Assembly: GCA_000696115.1 (NCBI GenBank)
Contig: JJOH01000012.1
Location: 62,001 to 126,000, forward strand
Source of the DNA: Streptomyces olindensis
GTDB lineage: Bacteria; Actinomycetota; Actinomycetes; Streptomycetales; Streptomycetaceae
Direction: 5' to 3'
DNA: 64,000 nucleotides
A program made the translations under genes and the position numbers. The notes beneath the pieces are model-generated. The model ran no database searches. It was not told the DNA's origin and saw nothing but the letters and a program-made list of their open reading frames with translations. The number at the start of each line of letters is the position of its first letter. Position 1 is the first letter of the stretch. Positions 44,707 through 53,482 of the stretch are shown here, in pieces.

Positions 44707-46295
44707 CAGGTGAACACCAGACGCTGGCGCTGTTGCTGTTCAGCGCGTTCGTCGCGGTCACGCTGGCGATCACGACGTGGGTCAGCCGTCACCGGCGCGG
44801 CTCGGCGGAGGAGTTCTACGCCGGCGGGCGGCTCTTCTCACCCATGGAGAATGGTTTTGCCATCGCGGGCGACTACATGTCGGCCGCCTCCTTCCTGGGA
44901 GTGACCGGGCTCATCGCGCTGTTCGGGTACGACGGGCTGCTGTATGTCGTCGGATTCCTCGTGGCGTGGCTGGTGGTGCTGTTCCTCGTCGCCGAACTGG
45001 TCCGCAACTGCGGCCGGTTCACGCTCGCCGACGTCGTGGCGGCGCGGATGCGGGAGCGGCCGGTACGGATCGCGGCGGGAACCTCCTCGGTGACCGTGTC
45101 GGTTCTGTATCTGGTGGCGCAGATGGTCGGAGCCGGAAGCCTGGTGGCGCTGCTGCTCGGAGGTACGAGCGGGGCGGCGCGGGCGTGGGCGGTCGTCGGC
45201 GTCGGGGCGCTCATGGTGATCTATGTGTCGCTGGGAGGGATGCGGGCGACCACCTGGATCCAGATCGTGAAGGCCGTCCTGCTGCTCGGCGGCACCATCG
45301 CGCTGACGGCGCTCGTCCTGGTGCGCTTCCACGGCGATCTGGACCGGCTGCTGCTCACGGCGGCGGAGCGCAGCGGGCACGGGGAGGCGTTTCTGGCGCC
45401 GGGGCTGAAGTACGGAGGGGACTGGACCGCCCGTTTCGACTTCATCAGTCTGGGGCTGGCCCTGGTGCTGGGGACGGCGGGGCTGCCGCACATCCTGTCC
45501 CGCTTCTACACCGTGCCCACGGCGCGCGCCGCACGTCGCTCGGTCGTCTGGGCCGTGGGGCTCATCGGCGGCTTCTATCTGATGACGATCGTGCTGGGAT
45601 TCGGCGCAGCCGCCATCGTGGGGCCGGACGCGGTGCGCGGGTCGAACGCCGCCGGGAACACGGCGGTTCCGTTGCTGGCGCTCGATCTGGGCGGTGGTGC
45701 CGGGTCCACAGGGGGAACGGTTCTGTTCGCGATCGTCGCCTCGGTCGCCTTCGCCACGATCCTCGCCGTGGTCGCCGGCATCACGCTCGCGTCCTCGGCG
45801 TCCGTGGCCCACGACCTCTACGCGTCCCTGCGCCGCCGGGGCGGTAAGCCGCGCAGCGAGGTGGCCGTGGCCCGGGTCGCCGCCGTCGGCGTCGGCGTGG
45901 TGGCGATCGCTCTCAGCCTGCTGGCCAGGGACCTCAACGTCGCGTTCCTGGTGGGCCTCGCCTTCGCGGTCGCCGCGTCGGCGAACCTCCCGGTGCTGCT
46001 GTACTCCCTGTTCTGGCGCGGTTTCACCACACGCGGCGCCGTCTGGGCCGTCTACGGCGGTCTCGTTCCGGCCCTGGTGCTGGTGGTGCTGTCGCCGGTG
46101 GTGTCGGGCAGCCCCGACTCGCTGTTCCCGGGCGTCGACCTCCAGTACTTCCCGCTGCAGAACCCGGGCCTGATCTCGATCCCCTTGGGCTTCCTCGCGG
46201 GCTGGCTGGGCACGGTCACCTCGGCGGAGGTCCCGGACGAGGCCCGGCACGCGGAGACCGAGGTGCGGTCGCTGACCGGGGCGGGAGCGGCGTAA
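44703..46295 (+). CDS. Sodium:solute symporter, ActP/MctP-like (monocarboxylate uptake)
   Basis: The 530-residue SSS-family transporter of ~13 helices probably imports acetate or related monocarboxylates with sodium or protons. ActP-like sequence is seen: EEFYAGGRLFSPMENGFAIA, GDYMSAASFLGVTGLIALFG, LPHILSRFYTVPTARAARRS and GLAFAVAASANLPVLLYSLFW. It is translationally coupled to the DUF485 gene. The adjacent convergent response regulator (27 bp away) could control it. Confidence 0.92.
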   Translation: MTGEHQTLALLLFSAFVAVTLAITTWVSRHRRGSAEEFYAGGRLFSPMENGFAIAGDYMSAASFLGVTGLIALFGYDGLLYVVGFLVAWLVVLFLVAELVRNCGRFTLADVVAARMRERPVRIAAGTSSVTVSVLYLVAQMVGAGSLVALLLGGTSGAARAWAVVGVGALMVIYVSLGGMRATTWIQIVKAVLLLGGTIALTALVLVRFHGDLDRLLLTAAERSGHGEAFLAPGLKYGGDWTARFDFISLGLALVLGTAGLPHILSRFYTVPTARAARRSVVWAVGLIGGFYLMTIVLGFGAAAIVGPDAVRGSNAAGNTAVPLLALDLGGGAGSTGGTVLFAIVASVAFATILAVVAGITLASSASVAHDLYASLRRRGGKPRSEVAVARVAAVGVGVVAIALSLLARDLNVAFLVGLAFAVAASANLPVLLYSLFWRGFTTRGAVWAVYGGLVPALVLVVLSPVVSGSPDSLFPGVDLQYFPLQNPGLISIPLGFLAGWLGTVTSAEVPDEARHAETEVRSLTGAGAA

Positions 46296-46322
46296 GGGCC
46301 CCGGTCCACTGTCGTGCGGCGG

Positions 46323-47018
46323 CTACGGCGCCACCCAGGCGTAGCGGTGCTCCGGCCGGCCCGTGTCGCCGTACCGGAGGGAGAGGCGCAGTCGGCCGGA
46401 CTGTTCCAGGCGGCGCAGGTAGCGCTGGGCTGTGGAGCGGCTCAGGCCGGTCTCGGCGGCGACCTCGTGCGCGGAGAGCGGGTGGTCCGCGTGGTGCAGG
46501 ACACGGCAGATGAGTTCCGTGGTGGGCTCCGAGTGACCGCCCGGCAGACTCGGGGACGTCGACACCGAGGTGGTGCGCAGCGCGCTGAAGATCCGGTCGA
46601 CCTGCTCCTGTGCGGCGATGCCGCGGCCGCTGCCGACCCGTTCGACGGTGCGGCGCAGGGCGGCGTAGGAGTCGAGACGGGTGTGCAGCGCGGCGAAGGT
46701 GAAGGGTTTGACCAGGTAGTGCAGGGCGCCCAGGCGCATGGCGGCCTGGATGGTCGTCACGTCCCCGGCCGCTGTGATCATGATGACGTCGGTGCCGTGG
46801 CCCTGGTCCCGCATGCGGTGGACGAGTTCGAGGCCCGTCTGGTCGGGTAGGTAGTGGTCCAGCAGCATCAGGTCGATGCCTCCGCGCTGCACCCGCGCCA
46901 GCGCCTGAGCAGCGCTGTGCGCGCGGGCGGCCACCCGGAAGCCGGGTACTTTCCCCACGTACTTGGCGTTGATCTCGGCGACACGGAAGTCGTCGTCCAC
47001 GACCAGGACGTCAATCAT
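46323..47018 (-). CDS. Orphan CitB/DcuR-type response regulator
   Basis: The 231-residue regulator has a receiver domain (VLVVDDDFRVAEINAKYVGKV, phospho-Asp in IDLMLLDHYLPDQTGLELV, Lys in YLVKPF) and a C-terminal winged HTH (LSAHEVAAETGLSRSTAQRY, RRLEQSGRLRLSL). It is strikingly similar to the regulator at 49990-50670, including the RYAWV/RYVWA C-termini. No kinase gene is adjacent, so it may be phosphorylated by the kinase at 50670 or act unphosphorylated. ATG 47018 has GAGG. It ends 27 bp from the symporter gene. Confidence 0.93.
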   Translation of the reverse strand: MIDVLVVDDDFRVAEINAKYVGKVPGFRVAARAHSAAQALARVQRGGIDLMLLDHYLPDQTGLELVHRMRDQGHGTDVIMITAAGDVTTIQAAMRLGALHYLVKPFTFAALHTRLDSYAALRRTVERVGSGRGIAAQEQVDRIFSALRTTSVSTSPSLPGGHSEPTTELICRVLHHADHPLSAHEVAAETGLSRSTAQRYLRRLEQSGRLRLSLRYGDTGRPEHRYAWVAP

Positions 47019-47043
47019 CGGGCCTCTTTCCGTCAAGGCCACG

Positions 47044-47058
47044 CGGGCGTCACGCCCG
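47044..47058. promoter_or_regulatory. 15-bp palindrome upstream of the orphan response regulator
   Basis: CGGGCGTCACGCCCG is perfect around one central base and lies 25 bp above the start. The wider region also holds TGTTGT-N18-ACAACA (47073-47102) toward the ABC operon. These are candidates for response-regulator sites in the divergent promoter region. Confidence 0.45.
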
Positions 47059-47179
47059 TGTTTCGGCTCCGTTGTTGTAACCCGCGGAAAACGAGCACAA
47101 CAGGCCCTTGCGAGCAAAAGAACGGTATGCGCTCACAAGACTGATGCCGCCTCCGGAACCGGATCTACCGTCCCCGGCC

Positions 47180-47995
47180 ATGAGCGCAGACACCAGCCCC
47201 GCCATCGAACTGCGGGGCGCGAGCAAGACGTTCAGGACCCCGTCGGGAGGCCTGCACACAGCCGTCCGGGACCTGGATCTCACGGTCGGCCGGGGGGAGT
47301 TCGTCGCGGTCGTCGGCCCCACGGGCTGCGGCAAGTCGACCACGCTGACCCTCGTCAGCGGCCTGGAGGAGCCCACCGAGGGCGAGGTGCTGGTCGCCGG
47401 TGAGCCGGTGCACGGCGTCGGTGACAAGGTCGGCTTCGTCTTCCAGCAGGACGCGACCTTCCCCTGGCGCACGGTCCTGTCCAACGTGATGGCGGGCCCG
47501 CGCTTCAGGGGCGTGCCCAAGGCGGAGGCGAAGCGGAGGGCGAGCGAGTGGCTGGCCCGGGTCGGACTCGCGGCCTTCGAGGACCGCTATCCGCACCAGC
47601 TCTCCGGCGGCCAGCGCAAACGCGTCGCACTCGCCGCCACTTTCGTCAACGACCCCGAGATCCTGCTCATGGACGAGCCGTTCTCGGCGCTCGACGTGCA
47701 GACCAGGGCGCTGATGTCGGACGAACTGCTCGACCTGTGGGAAGGCACGCGCGCCTCGGTCGTCTTCGTCACCCACGACCTGGAGGAGTCCATCGCGCTG
47801 GCCGACAAGGTCGTGGTGATGACCGCCGGACCGGCCACCGTGAAGGAGACCTTCACCATCGACCTGCCACGGCCGCGGAAGGTCGAGGCGGTGCGCCTGG
47901 AGCCGCGTTTCATCGAGATCTACCGAGAGATCTGGGAGTCCCTCGGCGAAGAGGTGCGCATCACCCGCGAGAGGGGTGCGGCCCATGTCGCCTGA
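47180..47995 (+). CDS. NitT/TauT-type ABC transporter ATP-binding protein
   Basis: The 271-residue ATPase powers the importer encoded by the next two genes. Walker A is VGPTGCGKSTTL, the signature LSGGQRKRVALAATF, Walker B ILLMDEPFSALD, and the H-loop VFVTHDLEES. The Q-loop sequence FVFQQDATFPWRTVLSNV is typical of nitrate/sulfonate/taurine ATPases. ATG 47180 is preferred although no good ribosome site is visible. It overlaps the permease gene by 11 bp and is divergent from the orphan response regulator. Confidence 0.93.
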   Translation: MSADTSPAIELRGASKTFRTPSGGLHTAVRDLDLTVGRGEFVAVVGPTGCGKSTTLTLVSGLEEPTEGEVLVAGEPVHGVGDKVGFVFQQDATFPWRTVLSNVMAGPRFRGVPKAEAKRRASEWLARVGLAAFEDRYPHQLSGGQRKRVALAATFVNDPEILLMDEPFSALDVQTRALMSDELLDLWEGTRASVVFVTHDLEESIALADKVVVMTAGPATVKETFTIDLPRPRKVEAVRLEPRFIEIYREIWESLGEEVRITRERGAAHVA

Positions 47996-48848
47996 GGTGA
48001 TCGGCGCACCGGTGGTGGAGAGGGCCAAGGCACCGGACCGCACCCAGTCGCGGGCCCGTGCCGCGCGTCGGCGGAAAGTCCTCATCAACGCCGTCCGGGT
48101 CCTGCTGCTGGTCGGTGTCCTCGGACTGTGGGAGGCGCTGTCCCGGGCCAAGGTCATCGATCCGTTCAACTTCTCCATGCCCACCCAGATCTGGGACCAG
48201 ATCTACACCTGGGTGACGCACGGGACCGCGCTCGGCTCCCTGGGCGAGCAGATCTGGTACACGCTCTACGAGGCACTGCTCGGCTGGGTCCTCGGTGTGG
48301 TCACCGGTGTCATCCTCGGTATTGCGCTGGGACGGATCACCTTGCTCGCCGATGTCCTTGGTCCATACATCAAGGTGCTCAACTCGATCCCCAGGATCGT
48401 CCTCGCGCCGATCTTCGTGATCTGGTTCGGGCTCGGCCCGGCCTCCAAGGTCGCGTCGGCCGTCGTCCTGGTCTTCTTCCCGGTGTTCTTCAACGCCTTC
48501 CAGGGCGCCCGCGAGGTGGACCGCAACCTCGTCTCCAATGCCAGGATCCTGGGCGCGAGCGACCGCAGGGTGACCCTTCAGGTGGTCATCCCGTCCGCCA
48601 CCTCGTGGATCTTCACCAGCCTCCACGTCAGCTTCGGCTTCGCCCTCATCGGCGCCATCGTCGGCGAGTACATCGGCGCCACCAAGGGCATCGGCCTGCT
48701 CGTCGCGCAGTCCCAGGGCACCTTCAACGCGGCCGGGGTGTATGCGGCGATGGTCATCCTCGCCGTCGTCGCGCTTCTCGCCGAAGGGCTGCTCACCTTC
48801 GCCGAGCGCCGCATCTTCCGCTGGAAGCCCGCGGGTTCCGAGCACTGA
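47985..48848 (+). CDS. NitT/TauT-type ABC transporter permease
   Basis: The 287-residue, ~6-helix permease carries the EAA-type cytoplasmic loop in EVDRNLVSNARILGASDRR. Other features are VLNSIPRIVLAPIFVIWFGL and FTSLHVSFGFALIGAIVGEYI. It forms the membrane channel with the ATPase at 47180. ATG 47985 follows GAGAGGGG and overlaps the preceding gene, indicating coupled translation. The family transports diverse anions and amines. Confidence 0.93.
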   Translation: MSPEVIGAPVVERAKAPDRTQSRARAARRRKVLINAVRVLLLVGVLGLWEALSRAKVIDPFNFSMPTQIWDQIYTWVTHGTALGSLGEQIWYTLYEALLGWVLGVVTGVILGIALGRITLLADVLGPYIKVLNSIPRIVLAPIFVIWFGLGPASKVASAVVLVFFPVFFNAFQGAREVDRNLVSNARILGASDRRVTLQVVIPSATSWIFTSLHVSFGFALIGAIVGEYIGATKGIGLLVAQSQGTFNAAGVYAAMVILAVVALLAEGLLTFAERRIFRWKPAGSEH

Positions 48849-48900
48849 CGTTCCCTCTACGCCCCTTCCCGTTCTCCCCTTCACAAGGACGTGAACCGCC

Positions 48901-49962
48901 ATGCGCAAGACCGCCCGCTACGCCGCCCTGGCCGCCGCCGGCCTGCTCGCCCTCTCCTCGCTCACCGCCTGTGCCAACGACGCCGCCGGTACGGCGTCGA
49001 CCGGCTCCGGCGGCTCCGGCGACGGCAAGGGCGAGAAGGTGAAGATCATGGTCGGCGGCCTGGACAAGGTCATCTATCTGCCCGCGATGCTCACCCAGCG
49101 GCTCGGCTACTTCGACGCCGAGGGGCTCGACGTTCAGCTGCTGACCGAGCCCGCCGGCGTCCAGGCCGAGACCGCGCTCGTCTCCGGGCAGGTCCAGGGA
49201 GCCGTCGGCTTCTACGACCACACCCTCGACCTCCAGACCAAGGGCAAGCACATCGAGTCGGTGGTGCAGTTCTCCCGCGCCCCAGGTGAGGTGGAGTTGG
49301 TCTCCGAAAAGGCGGCGGGCGACATCACCTCGCCCAAGGACTTCCAGGGCAAGAAGCTGGGCATCACCGGGCTGGGCTCCTCGACCGACTTCCTCACCAA
49401 GTACCTCGCGGTCAAGAACGGTGTGAAGATCAGCGACTTCACGCCGGTCGCGGTGGGCGCCGGGCCGACCTTTATCTCCGCGCTGCAGAAGGGCTCGATC
49501 GACGGCGGCATGACGACCGACCCGACCGTGGCCCAGGTCCTCGACAAGAAGGCGGGCCGGATCCTCCTCGACATGCGGACGCCGCAAGGTTCCCAGGAGG
49601 CGCTCGGAGGTCCGTATCCGTCGTCGAGTCTGTACATGCAGACGGACTGGGTGAACAGCCACAAGAGCACGGTCCAGAAGCTGGTCAATGCATTCGTCAA
49701 GACACTCATGTGGATGTCCACACACAGCGCGTCCCAGATCGCCGACAAGATGCCGGCCGACTACTCGCAGGGCGACAAGGCGCTCTACGCCCAGGCGATC
49801 AAGAGCACTCTGCCGATGTTCACCAAGGACGGCGTGATGCCCGCGGGCGGTCCCGAGACGGTCGAGAAGGTGCTCAAGGCGTTCAACCCCAACATCAAGA
49901 ACGCCAAGATCAACCTGGACCAGACCTACACGACCGAGTTCGCGAAGAAGGCCACAGGCTGA
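48901..49962 (+). CDS. ABC transporter substrate-binding lipoprotein (SsuA/TauA/NMT1-like)
   Basis: The 353-residue lipoprotein has a signal peptide ending LSSLTACAND with the lipobox Cys at about residue 24. The periplasmic-binding-protein fold follows: VIYLPAMLTQRLGYFDAEGL near residue 58 is the family hallmark, then LVSGQVQGAVGFYDHTL, KKLGITGLGSSTDFLTKYL and LQKGSIDGGMTTDPTVAQVL. The ligand cannot be deduced. It completes a three-gene importer. Its gene ends 27 bp from the convergent regulator at 49990, whose kinase partner may sense the imported compound. Confidence 0.92.
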   Translation: MRKTARYAALAAAGLLALSSLTACANDAAGTASTGSGGSGDGKGEKVKIMVGGLDKVIYLPAMLTQRLGYFDAEGLDVQLLTEPAGVQAETALVSGQVQGAVGFYDHTLDLQTKGKHIESVVQFSRAPGEVELVSEKAAGDITSPKDFQGKKLGITGLGSSTDFLTKYLAVKNGVKISDFTPVAVGAGPTFISALQKGSIDGGMTTDPTVAQVLDKKAGRILLDMRTPQGSQEALGGPYPSSSLYMQTDWVNSHKSTVQKLVNAFVKTLMWMSTHSASQIADKMPADYSQGDKALYAQAIKSTLPMFTKDGVMPAGGPETVEKVLKAFNPNIKNAKINLDQTYTTEFAKKATG

Positions 49963-49989
49963 CAGCCGGGACGGCCCGGAGCCGACCGT

Positions 49990-50670
49990 CTAGGCGCGGG
50001 TCGCCCACACGTAACGGTGCTCCGGGCGGCCCGCGTCGCCGTACTTGAGGGTCAGCCTGGCCCGTCCCGTGCGTTCCAGGAGCTTCAGGTACCGCTGGGC
50101 CGTCTGGCGGCTCACCCCGGTGCGCTCGGCGATCTCCTGGGCGGACAGGGGGCCGTCGGCGCTCATCAGGGACTGACGGACCAGCTCGGCCGTGGTGGGG
50201 GAGTGCCCCTTGGGCAGAGCGGGCTCCGACGGTGCCGACAGTGCCCCGAAGATGCGGTCCACCTCGGCCTGCTCGGCCTCCCCGCCGCCGTCGAGGGTGC
50301 GCCGCAGCTCGGCGTAGGCCTCCAGCTTGGCGCGCAGCCCGGCGAAGGCGAACGGCTTGACCAGGTACTGCAGCGCGCCGTGCCGCATGGCCGCCTGCAC
50401 GGTGGACACGTCCCGCGCCGCCGTCACCATGATGACGTCGGTCTGGTGGCCGCGCCGCCGCATCTCCTGGACGACCGCGAGCCCCGTCTCGTCGGGCAGG
50501 TAGTGGTCCATGAGCACCAGGTCCAGCCGGGGCAGCGTCTCCAGCTGACGCAGTGCGTCGGCGGCGCTGTGGGCCTCGCCCGCGACATGGAAGCCGGGCA
50601 CCTTCTCGACGTAGGCGGCGTTGACCCGGGCGACCCTCGTGTCGTCGTCCACGACCAGGACCTCGATCAT
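49990..50670 (-). CDS. CitB/DcuR-type response regulator paired with the CitA/DcuS-like kinase
   Basis: The 226-residue regulator has a receiver domain (VLVVDDDTRVARVNAAYVEKV, phospho-Asp in LVLMDHYLPDETGLAVV) and a C-terminal HTH (LSAQEIAERTGVSRQTAQRY). Such regulators activate carboxylate or anion uptake genes. Its ATG overlaps the kinase stop codon (TGATG), so expression is coupled. It is paralogous to 46323-47018 and tail-to-tail with the ABC importer, the likely regulated gene set. Confidence 0.95.
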   Translation of the reverse strand: MIEVLVVDDDTRVARVNAAYVEKVPGFHVAGEAHSAADALRQLETLPRLDLVLMDHYLPDETGLAVVQEMRRRGHQTDVIMVTAARDVSTVQAAMRHGALQYLVKPFAFAGLRAKLEAYAELRRTLDGGGEAEQAEVDRIFGALSAPSEPALPKGHSPTTAELVRQSLMSADGPLSAQEIAERTGVSRQTAQRYLKLLERTGRARLTLKYGDAGRPEHRYVWATRA

Positions 50671-52340
50671 CACGACTCCTCCTCGGCGGCCCGCGGAGCC
50701 GACGGCACGGTCAGGGCCGGTTCGGGGCCCGGCTCGGTCAGCGCCTCGGGCAGGACGACGGTGAACTCCGCGCCCCCGCCGTGCGCCTCGCCGACGGTCG
50801 CGCTGCCCCCCTGCCGCTCGGCGAGCCTGCGCACCAGGGAGAGCCCGATGCCCCGCTCCCGGTGCGCCGGCGGTTTCTTCGTGGACCATCCCTCGGTGAA
50901 GACCAGCTCCCGGTGTTCCGGCGGGATCCCCGGCCCCGTGTCGCGGACGCGGAGAATCGCCGTACGTCCCTCGGCGCGCAGTTCGACCTCCACGCGCGCG
51001 TGCGGCTTGCCCGCGACGGCGTCCAGGGCGTTGTCCACCAGGTTGCCGACGACGGTGACGAGCCCCTGGGGGTCGATCAGCCGGTCGGGCAGGCGGGTCC
51101 GGTCCGACACCCACAGGGCGACGCCCCGCTCGGCCGCGACGGTCGCCTTGCCGACCAGCAGGGCGGCGAGCAGCGGGTCCTCGATCCGCTCGGTGACCTG
51201 CTCCGCGGTGGCCCGGTGGTCACCGACCACCTCGCCTACGAACTCCACGGCGTCGTCGTACATCTCCAGTTCGAGCAGCCCCAGCAGCGTGTGCATCCGG
51301 TTGGCGTGTTCGTGGTCCTGGGCGCGCAGGGCGTCGATCAGACCGCGGGTGGAGTCGAGTTCGCGTCCCAGCTGCTCCAGTTCGGTGCGGTCGCGCAGGG
51401 TGGCCACGGCGCCGCCGTCGTCCGTGGGCATGCGGTTGGCGACGAGCACGCGCTGGCCGCGGACGGTGAGCAGGTCCCTGCCGGCGACGCGTCCGGCCAG
51501 CACGTCGGCCGTACGGCCCGCGCCGAGCGCCTCGTCGGGTGTGCGGCCCACCACCGCGTCCCCGAGACCCAGCAGGCGCTGTGCCTCGTCGTTGACGAGA
51601 CGGATGCGGCCGGTGCGGTCCAGGGCGACGACGCCCTCCCGGATGCCGTGCAGCATCGCCTCGCGTTCCGACAGGAGCGCCGCGATGTCCGAGAAGGCGA
51701 GGTCCCTGGTCTGCCGGTGGACGCGCCGGGAGATGAGCCACGCCGCCAGCGCGCCGACGGCCAGGGCACCTCCGGCGTACGCGAGCAGCCCCGGGATCGC
51801 GTGGATCAGCCGGGCCCGGACGCTGTCGTAGGCGATGCCGACCGAGACGGCGCCGACGACGGTGCCGTCACTGTCGCGCAGCGGCACCTTGCCCCGGGCG
51901 GAACGGCCGAGAGTGCCGCTGTCGATCTCCATGACCTCGTGGCCGGCCAGGGCCTGCCCCGGGTCGGTCGAGACGATGCCGCCGATCTGCTTCGGATCGG
52001 TGTGCGACCAGCGCACACCTCGCCAGTCCATCACCACGATGTACTCGGCCTTGGTGGCCTTGCGGATCCGCTCCGCCTCCTTCTGCACCGGACCGTCCGG
52101 CGAGGGCGGTGTGTCCCTCAGGTCCTTCACGAGGTCCGGCTGCTGCGCGGTCGTCTGCGCGATCGCGAGCGCGCGGCGCATCGCCTGGTCGTCCAGCTGG
52201 TCACTGAGGGGTGCCAGGAACAACCCGGTCGCGAGGACCGCGACTCCCGCGGCGATCGCCACCTGCATCAGCAGCACCTGCGAGAACACCCGCCGGGGCA
52301 GACCGAGGCGCAGGCGGCGTGCGGGGGGAGTGGGGCTCAT
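50670..52340 (-). CDS. CitA/DcuS-family sensor histidine kinase
   Basis: The 556-residue membrane kinase has a first helix (VFSQVLLMQVAIAAGVAVLA), an extracytoplasmic sensing domain with RKATKAEYIVVMDWRGVRW, a second helix (GLLAYAGGALAVGALAAWLI), a PAS domain (LHGIREGVVALDRTGRIRLV) and a SpoB-type kinase core. The phosphorylated His is in AQDHEHANRMHTLLGLLEL. HATPase sequence includes NLVDNALDAVAG, DTGPGIPPEH and ERGIGLSLVRRLAERQGG. This architecture senses external C4-dicarboxylates, citrate or similar ligands. ATG 52340 is preferred over TTG 52346. It is coupled with the regulator at 49990. Confidence 0.95.
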   Translation of the reverse strand: MSPTPPARRLRLGLPRRVFSQVLLMQVAIAAGVAVLATGLFLAPLSDQLDDQAMRRALAIAQTTAQQPDLVKDLRDTPPSPDGPVQKEAERIRKATKAEYIVVMDWRGVRWSHTDPKQIGGIVSTDPGQALAGHEVMEIDSGTLGRSARGKVPLRDSDGTVVGAVSVGIAYDSVRARLIHAIPGLLAYAGGALAVGALAAWLISRRVHRQTRDLAFSDIAALLSEREAMLHGIREGVVALDRTGRIRLVNDEAQRLLGLGDAVVGRTPDEALGAGRTADVLAGRVAGRDLLTVRGQRVLVANRMPTDDGGAVATLRDRTELEQLGRELDSTRGLIDALRAQDHEHANRMHTLLGLLELEMYDDAVEFVGEVVGDHRATAEQVTERIEDPLLAALLVGKATVAAERGVALWVSDRTRLPDRLIDPQGLVTVVGNLVDNALDAVAGKPHARVEVELRAEGRTAILRVRDTGPGIPPEHRELVFTEGWSTKKPPAHRERGIGLSLVRRLAERQGGSATVGEAHGGGAEFTVVLPEALTEPGPEPALTVPSAPRAAEEES

Positions 52341-52484
52341 ACCCAAGAAGGTACGTGCGGCTGCCTGGCTGCCGTAACGGGTGTGGCGTGGATCTCTTGA
52401 TCAATGCGTGCAGAGGGCGCATCGACGTCCGGGAAGCCGACGTCAAGGGTGGACGGATGACGGCGGTGCCCGTGGCGTCGGCCG

Positions 52485-53429
52485 TCAGCTCGCCAGTGCC
52501 GTCGTCACCCTGGCCTCGCGCACCGCCACCACGTCCATCCGCGCGGGTGAACCGAGGACCGCCGTCCCACAGCTCTCCGGGCGGGGCGGCAGGGCCGCGG
52601 CCTGGGCCACGTCGACGTGCCAGCGACGCCCGTCGGTGTGGGCGACGGTGACCTCCCAGCACGGAGCCGCACCCGCCGTGCGGACGACGGTCAGCGCCTC
52701 CGCCGCGTAGTCGCCGATCCTGGTGCGCACGGCGAGCTCGGCGGCCTGGCCGGGCCGTTCCCAGGCCGAGCTGCCCCGGCAGCCCTCCAGGACGATCCGT
52801 CCCTCGCGCGCACTGTGCAGCACCTCCTTGAGGGTGTGCGCCTCGGCCCGGCCGTACGCGTAGCCGTACGGCAGCACGAGCACCGTCGGGGAGAAGCGGT
52901 GGCCACCCAGATGGGTGACCTCCCAGACGCCCTCGACCCCTGACGTGGCGAGTTCGGCCGCGAGGGGCCGGCCGAGGAGGGCGCAGCAGCGGTCGCGCTT
53001 GCCGTTGGTGCAGACAAGGGCGAGCGGGTCACCGTCGTGCGGGCGTCCGCCGAGCAGCGCGTCGAAGGAGTGGTGGTCGCCCCGGCCGAGTGCGGCGAAG
53101 TCGAGGTCCAACAGCTGCCCCGGGTCCGATGTCGTGGCGCTGCGCAGCCATACGTTCCCCGGCACGGTGTGGGCCGCGTACACCCGGCGCATGGCGGGCA
53201 TGCGGCGGTCCGCGTGGCGCCCGGGGCGCCGGATGAGCACGATCCGTACGCCCGTGTCCTTCGCGGCCGCCTCCAGGGCGCGCCCCAGCGCGGGGTCCAG
53301 GTGGCTCGAGGTGAGCGCCTTGGCACCCCACGGGCCGGGCTGTTCCAGCAACAGCCAGGTCCTCGCGGTGGCCGCGGTCCCCGCGACGGGCTCGTCGAGG
53401 TCCCGCGAGACGCTTGAGCACGTACTCAC
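52485..53429 (-). CDS. Sucrase/ferredoxin-like (thioredoxin-fold [2Fe-2S]) protein under iron control
   Basis: The 314-residue protein has a C-terminal thioredoxin-like ferredoxin domain. CTNGKRDRCCALLGRPLA and VTHLGGHRFSPTVLVLPYG fit the sucrase/ferredoxin-like family, thought to be redox proteins used in siderophore or iron metabolism. GTG 53429 begins MSTCSSVSRD. TAGGCT lies seven bases before it with no ribosome site, implying a leaderless transcript. A DmdR/IdeR-type iron box overlaps that -10, so it should be induced by iron starvation. It is a possible redox partner in ferric-siderophore reduction. The siderophore operon at 2968 has no such box. Confidence 0.9.
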   Translation of the reverse strand: MSTCSSVSRDLDEPVAGTAATARTWLLLEQPGPWGAKALTSSHLDPALGRALEAAAKDTGVRIVLIRRPGRHADRRMPAMRRVYAAHTVPGNVWLRSATTSDPGQLLDLDFAALGRGDHHSFDALLGGRPHDGDPLALVCTNGKRDRCCALLGRPLAAELATSGVEGVWEVTHLGGHRFSPTVLVLPYGYAYGRAEAHTLKEVLHSAREGRIVLEGCRGSSAWERPGQAAELAVRTRIGDYAAEALTVVRTAGAAPCWEVTVAHTDGRRWHVDVAQAAALPPRPESCGTAVLGSPARMDVVAVREARVTTALAS

Positions 53430-53448
53430 AGAGGTGAGCCTAACCTGA
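53430..53448 (-). promoter_or_regulatory. Iron box (DmdR/IdeR operator) overlapping the -10 of the ferredoxin-like gene
   Basis: The minus strand reads TCAGGTTAGGCTCACCTCT, 16 of 19 matches to the actinobacterial TTAGGTTAGGCTCACCTAA consensus. It covers the TAGGCT -10, so the iron-loaded repressor would block RNA polymerase directly. Confidence 0.88.
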
Positions 53449-53482
53449 GTTGGCTGATGGCTCCTGCGGGGCCCGCCCTTAC

